Counted from the first letter of the stretch, positions 50,702 to 61,246 are shown. The stretch: 64,000 nt of DNA from Chloropicon primus (GCA_023205875.1 CP060760.1:682001-746000), one strand, 5' to 3'. Translations and numbers: made by a program. Notes: generated from the letters alone by a model not told the origin.

Positions 50702-51748
50702 ATGACGATGGCGATGATGACTTGCAGCAGGGGGATAGCGCGCGCTTCTCGACCCCTCTCGTCGTGGAGCCTGTCGTCGTCGCGACGGCGGCTCGGCTCG
50801 AGACTCCGGCGGTGGCCCGCCTCGAGCGGGCGCCACGCCAGCTGCGCCCCCTCGGCTTCATCCTCATCCTCAACCTCTTCGTCCTCGCCATCTTCATCTT
50901 CCTCATCCTCGTCGTCGTCGTCGGCGGCGGCGGCGACCTCCACCGGCACCAAGGCCTCGCGGAGGAGGGCGGAGATTCTGTCGAGCGTGGAGGTCGTGGG
51001 CGCCTCCACCGGCGGGCCCCTGCCGGAGGACTGGAACAACAAGGTCCTTCTCATCGACAAGCCCCTGGACTGGACCTCCTTCGACGTGTGCGGCAAGCTC
51101 AGGGGCTTGGTGAGGACCAAGAAGGTGGGCCACGCCGGCACGCTGGACCCCCAGGCGACCGGCCTGCTGATCGTGTGCGTGGGCCGGGCGACCAAGACGG
51201 TGGACCACTACCAGGGGCTGGGCAAGGCGTATGAGGGGACCCTGAGGCTGGGCGAGGCCACGAGCTCGTACGACCACTGCACCCCGGTGGAGAGGACGGC
51301 GGAGTGGGTGCACCTGAGCGACGGGGACATCACCGAGTCGGCGTCCCGCTTCGTGGGGGAGATCATGCAGCTTCCCCCCATGTTCTCCGCCATCAAGAGG
51401 AAGGGCAAGAAGCTGTACGAGCTCGCGAGGAAGGGCATCACGGTGGAGAGGGAGCCGAGGCCCGTCAGGGTGGACGAGTTCAGGGTCTGGAGGGAGGAGG
51501 GTGGGGACCCGCAGACGGTCAACTTTTACATCCGGTGCGGCAAGGGGACTTACGTGAGGTCCCTGGTGCACGACCTGGGGGAGGGCATGGGGACGTGCGC
51601 GCACATGACCTCCCTCAGGAGGACCGAGATCGGGGAGTACTCCGTGGCCAGCGCCTGGAAGCTGGAGAGGTTGGTGGAGCACCTGCAGAGGAGGAGGGAC
51701 GAGGAGGACCGGTTGCTGGCGCAAAAATTTTCCGCGAAAAAATTCTGA
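50702..51748 (+). CDS. truB: tRNA pseudouridine-55 synthase, bacterial-type TruB, organelle-targeted
   Basis: The product is 348 aa from the ATG at 50702; the frame upstream starts at TTG. The first 95 or so residues are rich in Arg and then Ser, typical of a plastid or mitochondrial presequence. The catalytic domain starts at VLLIDKPLDWTSFDV and carries the TruB signature GHAGTLDPQATGLL, with D149 as the catalytic aspartate. AYEGTLRLGEAT, QLPPMFSAIKRKGKKLYELAR and the C-terminal YVRSLVHDLG follow. It would make pseudouridine 55 in the T-loop of organellar tRNAs. There is no PUA domain beyond about residue 320, consistent with the short bacterial form. The gene is convergent with the caprin-like gene, with 83 bp between stops. 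Confidence 0.92.
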   Translation: MTMAMMTCSRGIARASRPLSSWSLSSSRRRLGSRLRRWPASSGRHASCAPSASSSSSTSSSSPSSSSSSSSSSSAAAATSTGTKASRRRAEILSSVEVVGASTGGPLPEDWNNKVLLIDKPLDWTSFDVCGKLRGLVRTKKVGHAGTLDPQATGLLIVCVGRATKTVDHYQGLGKAYEGTLRLGEATSSYDHCTPVERTAEWVHLSDGDITESASRFVGEIMQLPPMFSAIKRKGKKLYELARKGITVEREPRPVRVDEFRVWREEGGDPQTVNFYIRCGKGTYVRSLVHDLGEGMGTCAHMTSLRRTEIGEYSVASAWKLERLVEHLQRRRDEEDRLLAQKFSAKKF

Positions 51749-51831
51749 AAAGAGAGAGTGACTTCGCAAAAAGCTATTTACTGTTGTTCTGAAACGAAAC
51801 CTAAAGCGCTCTCTCTCTCTCTCTCGCATCG

Positions 51832-53132
51832 CTAGACCGCCACCTTGGGCCCGTTCCTGCTGGAGCCGGGTTTCCTGCTGCTCTTCCTGTATCCTCCCTT
51901 CTTGGGATGCCCCCCTTTGGTCCTCTGAGCCGCCGTGGGCTTCCCCTTGTGCTGCAAGTTGCTGTCCATCTCGGCCAGAGCCTGCTGCTGCTGCGCCCCG
52001 TTCACCTGAGCTGGTTGGCCTCCGAGAGCCTCCTGCGGCCCGTTCGCTGGCGGGGGCGCGGCCGCCTCCTCCACGGCAGCGGTGGCCTCCGCCGCCGAGG
52101 AGGCGTTCGCCAGCACGGGCACGATGTTGTAAAACCCGGTCTTGGAGATCCTCTCCAGCATGTCCTCCAAGTTGCACAAGGTTCCGTCGGAGAGGGGGAC
52201 CTCCATCCTGTCCCTCTTGCCCCCCTCGGCGTACTCCTTCGCCAAGGCCACGCAGTGCTCAAGTGCCTGCTTGTGCGACAAGAGCTGGTTCATGGGCCTG
52301 GAGCTCAGGTAGAAGGCGAAGGCGCTGAGCCCGTCGAGGTGCTTCTGAGTCATCATGGTCATGCCGCCCGCCGCGGCATCCTCCTTGTCCAGCAGGCTGT
52401 CGTAGCCGAGGTAAGCCGCCCGCTCGTAGTGAGCCAAATTGTTTCCCGTGGAGGTGTCGAAGAGGCGACCAAAGTAGAACACCTTCAAGAGCTTCTCGAT
52501 GGCCTCCTGCACCTTCGCGCTCGAGTTCTCGCCGGGACTCGCCCTCTCCTTCTTGGCGGGCTTCTCCTCCTTCTTCTCCTGCTGGTGCTTCTCCGCCCTC
52601 TTCCTCCACCTCTCAGCCTCCCTTTCCGCCCTCCGCAGCTCCCTCTCCCTCTCCTTGTCCTTGGCCTGGAGCTCCTCCTCCACCGTCTTCTTCAGCCTCT
52701 CCACTTCCTCGATCACGCTCAGCGTCAGCGGCTTGCTCCTGATCGCCTCCTCCTGCTGCTCGTTGATCGTTTTCCCTTCGCGGACTTTCTTCTCGATCTC
52801 CTCCACGTTACGCAGCTGCGCCAGGCCACGACAAACCAAGCGCTTCGTCAGACCCAAAAAAATCACAGCAACCAGCAAAAAAAAACACGAACGAAGCAGG
52901 GAATCGTCGACCACCGTCGTCCGCGAGATCACCTTGGCCATCCCCAGTGGTGGTTTGGATCCCTTCCCTTCCCTTCCCCTCGCCCACTCACTCACTCACT
53001 CACCTTCTTCCTGAGGGCTCTGAGCCTCTTGGAGAACACGGACGAGACCGAGTTCTCCTGAAAGGTCTTGTCGGGGACCTGCCCCTGTCCCTGCGTCGCG
53101 GTTGTCTTGTTCCTCGCTTCCGCCATCGCCAT
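51832..53132 (-). CDS. Coiled-coil RNA-binding-like protein resembling caprin, two exons
   Basis: Exon 1 is 53132-53004 (43 codons) and exon 2 is 52815-51832, with a 188-nt intron between them; the product is 370 aa. The junction gives KRLRALRKK then LRNVEEIEKKVREGKTINEQQ, which resembles the N-terminal coiled-coil region of animal caprins. A heptad-rich charged segment follows to about residue 135, then a helical domain (about 140-270) containing KLLKVFYFGRLF and LDGLSAFAFYLSSRP. The tail is low complexity, Ala/Gln then basic Gly/Ser/Lys/Arg, fitting RNA binding. Reading straight through the intron makes a false membrane span near 52840-52900. The donor is a run of overlapping GTGAG repeats (52985-53003). 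The caprin assignment is tentative; the exon model is better supported. Confidence 0.6.
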
Positions 53133-53370
53133 CGCCAATCGTCGTTCTCTGGCGATCGATCGATCGAGTTTGAAACCTGAGGGAACGAGGCGCCAGACCC
53201 ACGAGGCGGGAAGGGGAGCGACGCGTTTGAGGAGCGGCGAACAAGGGGAGGGGGCTGGAGGGGGGGACCACGACGCGAGGCGTCTCACGGGCTTTCGATC
53301 GGTCCGTCGCTTGGCGGGTTTGGTGGCCTGAGGCTTCGAGAGCGAGGGGAGCGAGCGAGGGGAGGGACGG

Positions 53371-53557
53371 GTGAGTAACGGTCATTAACGGACGAGAAGT
53401 TTAGGGCGTTGGACGGGCACGAGGGGGGGGGGAGGCGAAGGTGCGACTCACACGCTTTCGTAAGCTGACATCGACTTTTTGTTTTTGTTCGGGCCTTTGC
53501 TCTCTCTCTCTCCCTCTCCCTCTCTTTTGTGTGTTTTGCTTTGGCTTTGGCTCGTAG
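53371..53557 (+). other. Probable 5'-UTR intron of the PAM gene
   Basis: A GTGAGTAA donor at 53371 and a long pyrimidine tract ending in CTCGTAG at 53557 would leave a second exon starting nine bases before the PAM ATG at 53566. No ATG lies between 53141 and 53370 on the plus strand, so the first exon would be non-coding. Confidence 0.45.
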
Positions 53558-53565
53558 GGGGAAAG

Positions 53566-56058
53566 ATGCAGCCGCTCGACGGGGTGACTGTGACGAGCCG
53601 CTTCGGGGGGAGGCGAGCGAACAGGGATTACGTCAAGTGGCTTGCCGTCCTGGCCGGTGTTGTGTGTTTTGCGTGGGTCGTATCCTTTCTGTTTCGTCCA
53701 AGCTTTCCCAAGCCGACCACGAGCTTCGACCTGAATCAGGCGAGGTGGGATCCGATGGAAAAGAGCGACAGCGTGGAGCAGAGCTCGGGAGAGGACGCGG
53801 CGATCGTTGGGGACGACTCGAGGAACGAGACCGTCTTCAGCGTGAGCGCAGGCGACCCCAACTCGAGGAACGAGACCGTCTTCAACGTGAGCGCAGGCGA
53901 CCCCAACTCGAGGAACGAGACCGTCTTCAACGTGAGCGCAGGCGACGAGAATCTGAATACCAGCGACGACGTGGACGTCCTCGAGGCGACTCGAGGCGCG
54001 CTGCAGGGACCGGACGCGAACGAAACCAAGGTCATCTCCATCGTTGCGAACGGGAATGGCGCTGCGGCGAATTCGAGCCTGGACGACGAGGGGGGGCCAC
54101 GAGAAGCCAGCCCCGGCAGCGAGGCGAGCGTGCCCAAGAATGGCACGAGGGGTGCGAACGAGACCGCCGCGGAGGAGGAGGGCCGGTGGACGAAGAGAAT
54201 GATGATTCCCGCATCCGTTGCTACTGTGGAGGACCAATACTTTTGCACAGCGATGCCTCTTGAGCGAGAGTCCCAAGCCATCAAGTCTTTCACCCCAAGA
54301 GCAAATGTGGAGTTCGTTCACCACATGGTAGTCTACACGTGCGAGGAGGAGCCCAAGCCGAGGAATCCACGGACCATCGTAACGAGTGACGGGCAGGAGC
54401 ACGTCGTGTGGGACTGCTTGGAGGAGCCGGTGTGCATTTCGAGCCAAGGGTACGACTTCGGTCGCATCATATATGCTTGGGCGCTCGGAGCGGAAAAATT
54501 TGATACCGGGCCAGACACTGGCTTCGTGGTTGGATCGCGACCCGGAATCAACGCGCCATACATCGTGCTGCAAACCCATTTTCTTAAGCCTGCATCAGCG
54601 GCAACAAGAGAAGAATTTGGGGAGGTGGAGTTCGAATTCTCGACTGAATTTCCGCAGAAGATCTTGTCCATCGACTTGTTCGCCAACTCACGTTTCGTGC
54701 TGCCACCCAAGGAAGCCAAGGTGGAGGTGGAGGCAAGATGCTGCATGCAGGGCTCCAGCTCCGCAAACCTCTATGCCTATCGCGTGCATGCACATAGCTT
54801 CGCGAGGAATATTTCTCTCAGCATCGGGGACGAGATGATTGCTTCTGGGGACCCTCAGCTGCCTCACTTCTTCACGAAAACGAATGACCCTAACAAGAAG
54901 CTGAATTTCGGGTCAGACTGGATGGCGACCTGCACATATGACACGGAAGACAGCGATTCTCCGATTTACGTCGGCCAGGGTCACAACAATGAGATGTGCA
55001 ACATGTATTTAATGCTCTCGTCTCACGTGCCGCTGTTCAGCACGTGCCAATCCCGTGCTGCGGCCCCCCTGCTTTCTTACCCAGACTGCAAGATTCCACC
55101 ATATGTCGTGACAGAAGAGTACCTGGAAGGACGATTGACCGTGAAAACTGTGCTAGAGGTGCCTGGCATGGGCCAGGTCGCTGGCTTGCACATGGGATTC
55201 AATGGCAGTGCCCACCACATGCTGATCTTTCATCGAGCGGATAGAGAGATGCTGCAGTATGACCACACGGGCCCGATTCAAAGCGATGCTTTCATGGTTT
55301 GGGACACGAAGAAGAACAGAGTGACCGCCCAATTCGGAAGAGGCCTTTCTGTTCTGCCCCACGGCCTCACCATAGACAGAGACTTTAACATCTGGACCAC
55401 TGATGTTGATTCCCAGTTGGCATACAAGTACGATCCCACAGGGAAGTTGATTTTCACGGTAGGGCTTCAAGGCCACCGTGGAAGCGACAAGGAGCACCTG
55501 TGCCGCCCCACCGAGGTGGCTGTTTCAAACTCGGGCGAGTTCTTTGTTTCAGATGGATATTGCAACAGCAGAGTCATGAAGTACAGCGCTGCCGGGGAAG
55601 TGATGGAGGAATTCGCATTGAAGGGCGCGTTCGTGCCACACTCGTTGGTACTGGACGACTGCTCAGCTACCCTGTTTGTGGCCGACAGAGAGAACAGCCA
55701 GATTCGCCTCGTCAATGCGAACGATGGGACAGAAGGCAGACCGATCAACCTCACGTCCTACGGCAAAGTGTACAGCCTCACGAAGGACGAGTATGGAAAT
55801 ATTTACGCGCTCGCGTGGGACAGGAACTTTTCGAGAAAGGTGTACCTCTTGCAGCTTCAAGGGGGGAATCTCTCTGGTCCATTCTCCTACGAATTTGCTT
55901 CGTACGATATCGCGGCAGTGGAGCTCCCGGGCATTCAGTACCCGCATGATTTCGCTGTGAGTTACAACTTCGCAGAGCACTCCTTGCACATCTTTGTGGG
56001 CGAGACAGGGCCTGGCCCGCACGGCAAGATCACTTTGTTCGATTTCAGTTTACTGTAA
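53566..56058 (+). CDS. PAM: Bifunctional peptidylglycine alpha-amidating monooxygenase (PHM-PAL), N-terminally anchored
   Basis: The product is 830 aa from the ATG at 53566; the upstream frame starts at TTG. Residues 25-43 form a single hydrophobic span after an Arg-rich cytosolic stub, predicting a type II signal anchor. A Ser/Asp/Asn stalk follows with three 15-residue repeats (SRNETVFNVSAGDPN) holding N-glycan sequons. The PHM copper monooxygenase domain has all key ligand contexts: HHMVVY, QTHF, HAHSF and NEMCNMY. The PAL lyase domain is an NHL-type propeller with LPHGLTID, PTEVAVS, VPHSLVLDD and YPHDF. PHM hydroxylates peptidyl-Gly at the alpha carbon and PAL cleaves it to a peptide amide. 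In Chlamydomonas, PAM is linked to cilia and secretion. No C-terminal membrane span is seen. Confidence 0.93.
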   Translation: MQPLDGVTVTSRFGGRRANRDYVKWLAVLAGVVCFAWVVSFLFRPSFPKPTTSFDLNQARWDPMEKSDSVEQSSGEDAAIVGDDSRNETVFSVSAGDPNSRNETVFNVSAGDPNSRNETVFNVSAGDENLNTSDDVDVLEATRGALQGPDANETKVISIVANGNGAAANSSLDDEGGPREASPGSEASVPKNGTRGANETAAEEEGRWTKRMMIPASVATVEDQYFCTAMPLERESQAIKSFTPRANVEFVHHMVVYTCEEEPKPRNPRTIVTSDGQEHVVWDCLEEPVCISSQGYDFGRIIYAWALGAEKFDTGPDTGFVVGSRPGINAPYIVLQTHFLKPASAATREEFGEVEFEFSTEFPQKILSIDLFANSRFVLPPKEAKVEVEARCCMQGSSSANLYAYRVHAHSFARNISLSIGDEMIASGDPQLPHFFTKTNDPNKKLNFGSDWMATCTYDTEDSDSPIYVGQGHNNEMCNMYLMLSSHVPLFSTCQSRAAAPLLSYPDCKIPPYVVTEEYLEGRLTVKTVLEVPGMGQVAGLHMGFNGSAHHMLIFHRADREMLQYDHTGPIQSDAFMVWDTKKNRVTAQFGRGLSVLPHGLTIDRDFNIWTTDVDSQLAYKYDPTGKLIFTVGLQGHRGSDKEHLCRPTEVAVSNSGEFFVSDGYCNSRVMKYSAAGEVMEEFALKGAFVPHSLVLDDCSATLFVADRENSQIRLVNANDGTEGRPINLTSYGKVYSLTKDEYGNIYALAWDRNFSRKVYLLQLQGGNLSGPFSYEFASYDIAAVELPGIQYPHDFAVSYNFAEHSLHIFVGETGPGPHGKITLFDFSLL
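53818..53946 (+). repeat. 45-bp tandem repeat, three copies, in the PAM stalk
   Basis: Copies start at 53818, 53863 and 53908 and are nearly identical. Each encodes SRNETVF(N/S)VSAGD, with N-E-T and mostly N-V-S glycosylation sequons, so copy number sets stalk length and glycan density. Confidence 0.92.
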
Positions 56059-56093
56059 AGAAAAATAATCTAGAGACTAGAACCAAAAAGATT

Positions 56094-58393
56094 TTATGGA
56101 CATCTCAGAGAATACGTAGCCTCTGTTCTGTTCTCTTCCTTGGCCGCGGAGGCGGATCCTCCCTGAGAAGGATACTGCGCTTGCACCTCCTCCCACTTGG
56201 TTTTCATGCTTGACAAGTTTTTCAGAGTGGCGCACAAATCCGAGATTGGAATTCTAACCTGCGAGCAAGTGTCACGTTCCCTGAGCGTAACAGTGTTGTC
56301 CTCGAGGGTGTCATGGTCGACAGTAACCGCGAATGGTACCCCGAGCTCATCTGTTCTAGCATAGCGCCTTCCGATCGAGGTTCCTGTCACGTCTATGATT
56401 GTGGACAATCCAGAGTCCACGAGGGAGTTGCAGACGTCCCTGCAGACGACATTGAACTCCTCCTTCTGAAGCAGAGGGAAGACGGTGCACTTTGTTGGTG
56501 CCACGAGGGGCGTGAACTTGAACACAACCTTCTTGTCATCCTCCTTCTCGCCCTCTGCGCTTTCTCTTACGTAGTAGGTGTGCTCGAACATGCAATAAAG
56601 GATTCTTCCGATACCAAAGGAAGGCTCGATGACACCAGGCGTGATGAACTTGCCACTCACTTTCTTCGTCTCCCTCTCGATCTTCACCATATCTTTCTTG
56701 ATCACGAAATCACCTCCGTCGCAGAAAGCCTTCAAATTTGCCTCTCCAGACTTTTCGAGCTCCGCCTTCATCTTCAGAGCATTCTCCTCTGTCATTGTCT
56801 TCAAAGCGCTGACGACCGTCTTCGCATCCTTCCTGAAAGCTTTTCCGAGGACCTTGCTGATAGGCTCGACCACGAGCTCCTCAACAAACTTAGGCTTGTC
56901 GAATGTTATCCAAGCTCCCATCTCTTTGTTGGTTGCCGCCGCATGCTGCTTGAGATCATACGCGGACCTGTCCGCAATACCCACGCACTCGATCCATCCG
57001 TAACTGGATTCCACTTCGCAGTCCCAGCAATCCTCGGCGTAGTGGGCCATCTCGTGCTCAAGGTGCTGCCTGAATCGCATCCTTTCTGGGTTGATTCCGA
57101 TGGCTACCATGAAGGTGTATACCCTTCCAATGAAGTAAGCGATCGTTTCGTTGTCCATGATTCCAGACTTGACCGCATCCCCCAACTTCATCGTGACGGG
57201 CCTCTTCACGTCGCTGACCTGCTTCTCCCTGGAGAACACAAGCATCTCAAGGTCGGCAACCCTCGAAAACTTTGGGTGGTCCTTGTGCTCCGGGTCCACG
57301 AAATGCTCGATCTCTCCCTGGGTGAATTCTCTCACCCTCAAAATACCCTGCTGAGGGCTGATCTCGTTCCTGAAGCTCTGCCCAAGCTGCGCCGCGGCAA
57401 AAGGCAACTTGTTGCCGTTATAGTAAAGCAGCTGAGGAAAGTTGACGAAGATTCCCTGGGCCGTCTCCGGCCTGAGGTAACCTTGCACGTCTCCCCTGGG
57501 CCCGATGGAGGTGGCGAACATGAGGTTGAAAGGGAAAGGGTCGCTGATCTCGTTGTTGGTATCAGGAGCCTTGACCTCGTACTTCTTCAGCTGAGCGCCC
57601 AGCTCTTGTGCGCCGAGCTCGTCAAGGCGGGCCAGCACATTCTCGATCTCCTTTCTCTTCCCGCCGTCAAGGGGGTTCGCCAGCATCTTCTTCAACACGT
57701 CCTCAAGAAGGTGGTCCGCGCGGTGGCACTCCCCGTTCCCCGCGTCCTTCACCATCAGGTCTGTAAATCGCTCCACGTGGCCACTCGCCTTCAGAACAGG
57801 AGCAGGGGTCACGGCTGGTCCCTCGATCTGTTCGATGCAAGCAGGAAAAAAACGAAAAGAAAAAAAGGTTAGGAATCCGTTCGTTCCCCTCGTCTCCCCC
57901 CCCCTCTCTCTCAGGGGAGCCTGGCGCGCGCGCGTGTTCCCAGCTTTGGTTCCCCTAGCGACGTTGGCGCGGCACGTACCTCGAGCATGTTCTCCTCCAA
58001 GATGAAGTGACGCTTCCAGAAGTCCTGGATGTTCGACTTGACGGCGCACCCAGGTGGCCCGTAGTCGAAGAGGCCGGCAGTTCCACCGTAAATCGAAAAG
58101 GATTGCGTGATGAACATCCTCCTCTCGAGGGCGTTTCCAACCGCGCGCCTGAAAGCTTCCTTGTTCACGGAGGAAGCCGAACCCCCTCCGACGAGCTCAT
58201 CGAACCTCTTCCTCTTCCCGTCCAACTCCAACTTGAGCTTCTTCAACAAGGCAATGGCCTCGTTGAGTTCCTCCTTGGTCTTCTCCCCCTTCTTCACCGC
58301 CGCCTTCAGAGCCCGCACGTTGTTCCCTTGCTCGTCCGCCACCGCCTGCGCCTCCAACACTTCCTTCTCCACTTCACCAAGCTCCTCTCCCAT
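56094..58393 (-). CDS. Glycyl-tRNA synthetase, eukaryotic alpha2 type, two exons
   Basis: Exon 1 is 58393-57980 (138 codons) and exon 2 is 57827-56094. The 152-nt intron has a GTACGT donor and CAACAG acceptor. The product is 715 aa. The N-terminal WHEP helix pair lies at about residues 25-65. The class II core starts with SFSIYGGTAGLFDYGPPG; the junction gives EENMLE-IEGPAVTPAPVLKASGH, as in other GlyRS. Motif 2 is near RPETAQGIFVNF, motif 3 is EPSFGIGRILY, and an anticodon-binding domain ends the protein. Glycine-AMP is formed and moved to tRNA-Gly; dual cytosolic/mitochondrial use is common in the family, but no presequence is seen here. Only 35 bp separate its stop from the PAM stop. Confidence 0.95.
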
Positions 58394-58563
58394 CTCTCTC
58401 TCTCTCTCCTCTCCTCTCTCTCTCTCTCTCTCTCGAGCGTCTCTCGAGCGCCGCCGATCGTGATCGTGATTGATCGCGCGGCGCTGGCTGCCAAAGTAAC
58501 TGACGAGGAGGCGACCGCGACCGCGACCGCGACATTGAGACGAAGCCGAGGGAAGGAAGAGGG
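58394..58563. promoter_or_regulatory. Compact bidirectional promoter, GlyRS / Pmp3-like
   Basis: Only 170 bp lie between the two start codons. The region has TC/CTCT tracts and repeated GCGACC units near 58512-58534. No TATA-like element is clear. Confidence 0.5.
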
Positions 58564-58946
58564 ATGGCCGTGGAATGCAACCTGAGCGGAGAGGACGTGC
58601 TCATCCTCGTCCTCAACTTCATACTCCCTTGTGTCGGAGTCTACATGTAAGCCTCTTGCTTTCTCTTGCTCTCTTGTCTCGAAAACCTGATGGGCTGACG
58701 GACTGACTTTGCGTTCGACAGGAAGGCACAGAAGTTCGACGTGAATTTTTGGATCGCCTTGGTGCTGGTAAGTCAGGGTCAACGAGGGCCCGCACCACAC
58801 ACTCTCTCCTCCACGCGGGAATGGACACTGACGCACGCACGCCACGCACATGACACAAGATGGTTTTCGTTGTGACCTGGCCCCTCGCCATCGTTTTCGC
58901 CTACCTCTACTACTTCGACATCGTTCGCGTGAACAGCGCTTCGTAG
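58564..58946 (+). CDS. Pmp3/UPF0057-like hydrophobic peptide, three exons
   Basis: Exons 58564-58646, 58722-58767 and 58860-58946 have introns of 75 and 92 nt, with GTAAGC/ACAG and GTAAGT/CAAG borders. They give a 71-residue protein. It has two membrane helices: DVLILVLNFILPCVGVYM and FWIALVLMVFVVTWPLAIVF. The LP-x-x-GV turn followed by F-W-I and a second helix with a central Pro is the Pmp3 (UPF0057, stress-induced plasma membrane peptide) layout, though divergent. Pmp3 proteins affect membrane potential and salt tolerance. The frame is kept across both junctions. Assignment is moderate; the exon structure is good. Confidence 0.7.
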
Positions 58947-59069
58947 TTGCACCACCACCGTCTGAGCAGAAAAGGAAGGAGGGAAGGAACAATATAGAGT
59001 ACAAGCTTTCGGTTACACAACACAGATAAACATTGTTTTTAATGTACAACCCACGAGCCACGAGCGCGC

Positions 59070-60833
59070 TCAGGTCTCCTTGATGGCCCGCAGCTCGGTT
59101 TTCTCGGCGCTCTCGCTCCTGTAGAACGAGAGCTTCTTGACGGCCTCGACCCAGACCATGCCGACCACGAAGAGCAAGACGGCCATCATGGGGTAAGTTC
59201 GACGGATTCTGCCCTGGCCGAAAATAAGGAAAACCTGCTGCAGAATGCTGCTCAGAGACTTGCCCACTTGCGAACCCACTACATCTATGGCGGCCTTGCC
59301 GCTCCTCCTGCTGTTCTCGTCCAAGGTGATGTACACCATCTCCTCCGCGGGCTTGAGCAGGCTGAACTTGCTGGCCCTTCCAAAGATGTAGAGGGAGGTG
59401 CCCGCCAGGATGATCCCCGCCTGCATGGACGGCGTGCCAAAGATCATGGAGAGGAAGAAGACCATGCCCCCGTAGAGCATGAGAAAAGGGTTCACAGAGG
59501 CGACCTGCCTCCAGCTGCACTTGAGGAAGATCGTCGGGGACACGATCATCGCCGCGCCCGTGCACAGACCCAGAGCCGAGGAGACCGAGCCCATGAAGGC
59601 CGAGTAGAGCCTGGGGTCCCCAAACTTTTCCCTCAGGCTGGCCTTCCAAGCGACCTCCACCAGGTTCGTGGTGATTCCCTGCGCCAGGGCCACCACCGCG
59701 AGGCACTGCAACGCCGGGGACGACAGCAGAACCTTGGCGTTCTCCCAGAAGCTCTTCTTCTCCTCCTTCTGCCCAGACTCCGCCAGCGCGGCCTGCGCCT
59801 CCTTCTTGGCCTTCTCCTGCGCCAAAACCTTGGGCCTCACGAACTTGCCGTCCAGCCAGTGGTGGAGGCCCAGGATGCAGGCCGCCACCCCGATTGTCAA
59901 GTTCACCAGGAACTTGAGTTGCGAGTCGTAGCTCAGGTGGCCGGAGAACTGCTTCACGTTTCTCAGAATCTGACCCGACACGAACTGGGCCACGTTCGCC
60001 CCCAGGCCGAACAAGGGGTACAGGACGATGGCGTCCTTGTGGTCCGTCGTCTCGTTGGCGAGGACCCAAAAGTTCAAGCTCAGGATCACGTCGCCCCACA
60101 GCTCGCTCAGGACGTAGAACAGGGTGAAGGTCCACTGGTGGACGACGTGCCCGAGGGCCTGGAGGCCCTGGGGCAGCACCTGCGAGGCCCAGGCCGCGAA
60201 CTTGTCGTTGTGCAAGGCCGCCCTGTTCGGGTACAGCACGTGGGCGAACAACGCGAAGAAGCCCATGAACAGGCACACCGTCCAGTTGAAGACCCTCCTC
60301 CGGCTGTACCTCTTGCTCGACACGCTGAACAGGAAGAGGAACAGGCAGCTCGCGGGCAGGACGGCGTAGAGGGTGACGAAAGGGATCTGCTCCGCCCCCC
60401 CGACCGCCGTGATCAGGAGCGTGTCCTTCGTGGAGTCGAAGATCGTGTTGTTGAACGCCATGAAGAAGAACAGCAGGCACATGGGCAGAAAGTAGCTGAC
60501 CTTGTCGGACAGCACCGCGATCTGCCTGGACAGAAACGACGATGATGATGACGATGATGATGGTGGTGGTGAGGAGGAGGAGGAGGAGGAGGGGGAGGCA
60601 TCCCCCTCGGCCCCAGCCGAGACCACGACGCGGTCCCCTCGACTCCCTTCCCCCGCACCAGCACCAGCGCCAGCACCAACGACGACACGGTGGCGACAAA
60701 GCTGCACCAACGACGACAGCGTGGGCCGCCGACCACGCAGGCAGGAGCTCCGCGGCCGGTCGGGCGCCGCGGAGCGTCGCGATCTCGCCGCCGGGCCGAC
60801 GCGGCGAACCCTAAGTCCAAGCACCCCCGTCAT
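59070..60833 (-). CDS. Plastidic ATP/ADP translocase (NTT/TLC family)
   Basis: The product is 587 aa from the ATG at 60833; the frame to 60848 starts at TTG. The first 100 residues are Arg/Ser/Ala/Gly rich with a Ser run, typical of a plastid transit peptide. The rest is a polytopic TLC-family carrier. NNTIFDSTKDTLLITAVGGA carries the conserved Lys of helix 1 substrate binding, followed by ELWGDVILSLNFW and KPAEEMVYI. About eleven to twelve membrane helices are expected. Plant NTTs exchange cytosolic ATP for stromal ADP across the inner envelope, feeding plastid biosynthesis in the dark; the family is shared with Chlamydiae and Rickettsiae. The gene is intronless, convergent with the Pmp3-like gene and divergent from CIDP gene B. 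Confidence 0.92.
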   Translation of the reverse strand: MTGVLGLRVRRVGPAARSRRSAAPDRPRSSCLRGRRPTLSSLVQLCRHRVVVGAGAGAGAGEGSRGDRVVVSAGAEGDASPSSSSSSSPPPSSSSSSSSFLSRQIAVLSDKVSYFLPMCLLFFFMAFNNTIFDSTKDTLLITAVGGAEQIPFVTLYAVLPASCLFLFLFSVSSKRYSRRRVFNWTVCLFMGFFALFAHVLYPNRAALHNDKFAAWASQVLPQGLQALGHVVHQWTFTLFYVLSELWGDVILSLNFWVLANETTDHKDAIVLYPLFGLGANVAQFVSGQILRNVKQFSGHLSYDSQLKFLVNLTIGVAACILGLHHWLDGKFVRPKVLAQEKAKKEAQAALAESGQKEEKKSFWENAKVLLSSPALQCLAVVALAQGITTNLVEVAWKASLREKFGDPRLYSAFMGSVSSALGLCTGAAMIVSPTIFLKCSWRQVASVNPFLMLYGGMVFFLSMIFGTPSMQAGIILAGTSLYIFGRASKFSLLKPAEEMVYITLDENSRRSGKAAIDVVGSQVGKSLSSILQQVFLIFGQGRIRRTYPMMAVLLFVVGMVWVEAVKKLSFYRSESAEKTELRAIKET

Positions 60834-61246
60834 CTCTCTCTCTATCAATCAAACCAATCAACCAATCAACCAATCGAACAACCAATGTCTCTCTGACGCG
60901 GTCGCTCGGTCGCGCGAGGAGAGGCGATCGAGTCCGTGCGAAGCCAGGTGTCCTGGTCGTGCGAGCCCTCCCGCCACTTCGTTCGCCTCGCCTCGAGCTC
61001 GGAGGTTCTTCCCTTCGCCGCCGACGCGAACGACTGAGCTTTTGTTTCAGCCACAGAATTGCAGATCGAGGGCCAGGGCATGTGAAGCGAGGAGGGAAGG
61101 GATGGGGGGAGGCGTCCACTTCACTTCATGGGGGGTGGAGTGACGTCGCTTTTTCCGTGGTGCCGGTTTCTTCAAGATTCTCGCCTTCCGTTTCTTCAGT
61201 CAGGTTTTTGTTTTTACTCGACACCGACACACCACACCACACCACA

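Noticed and set aside
52816-53003. Hydrophobic N-terminal segment of the caprin-like protein
   Set aside because: It comes from translating the predicted intron. The spliced model gives a continuous coiled coil without a membrane span.
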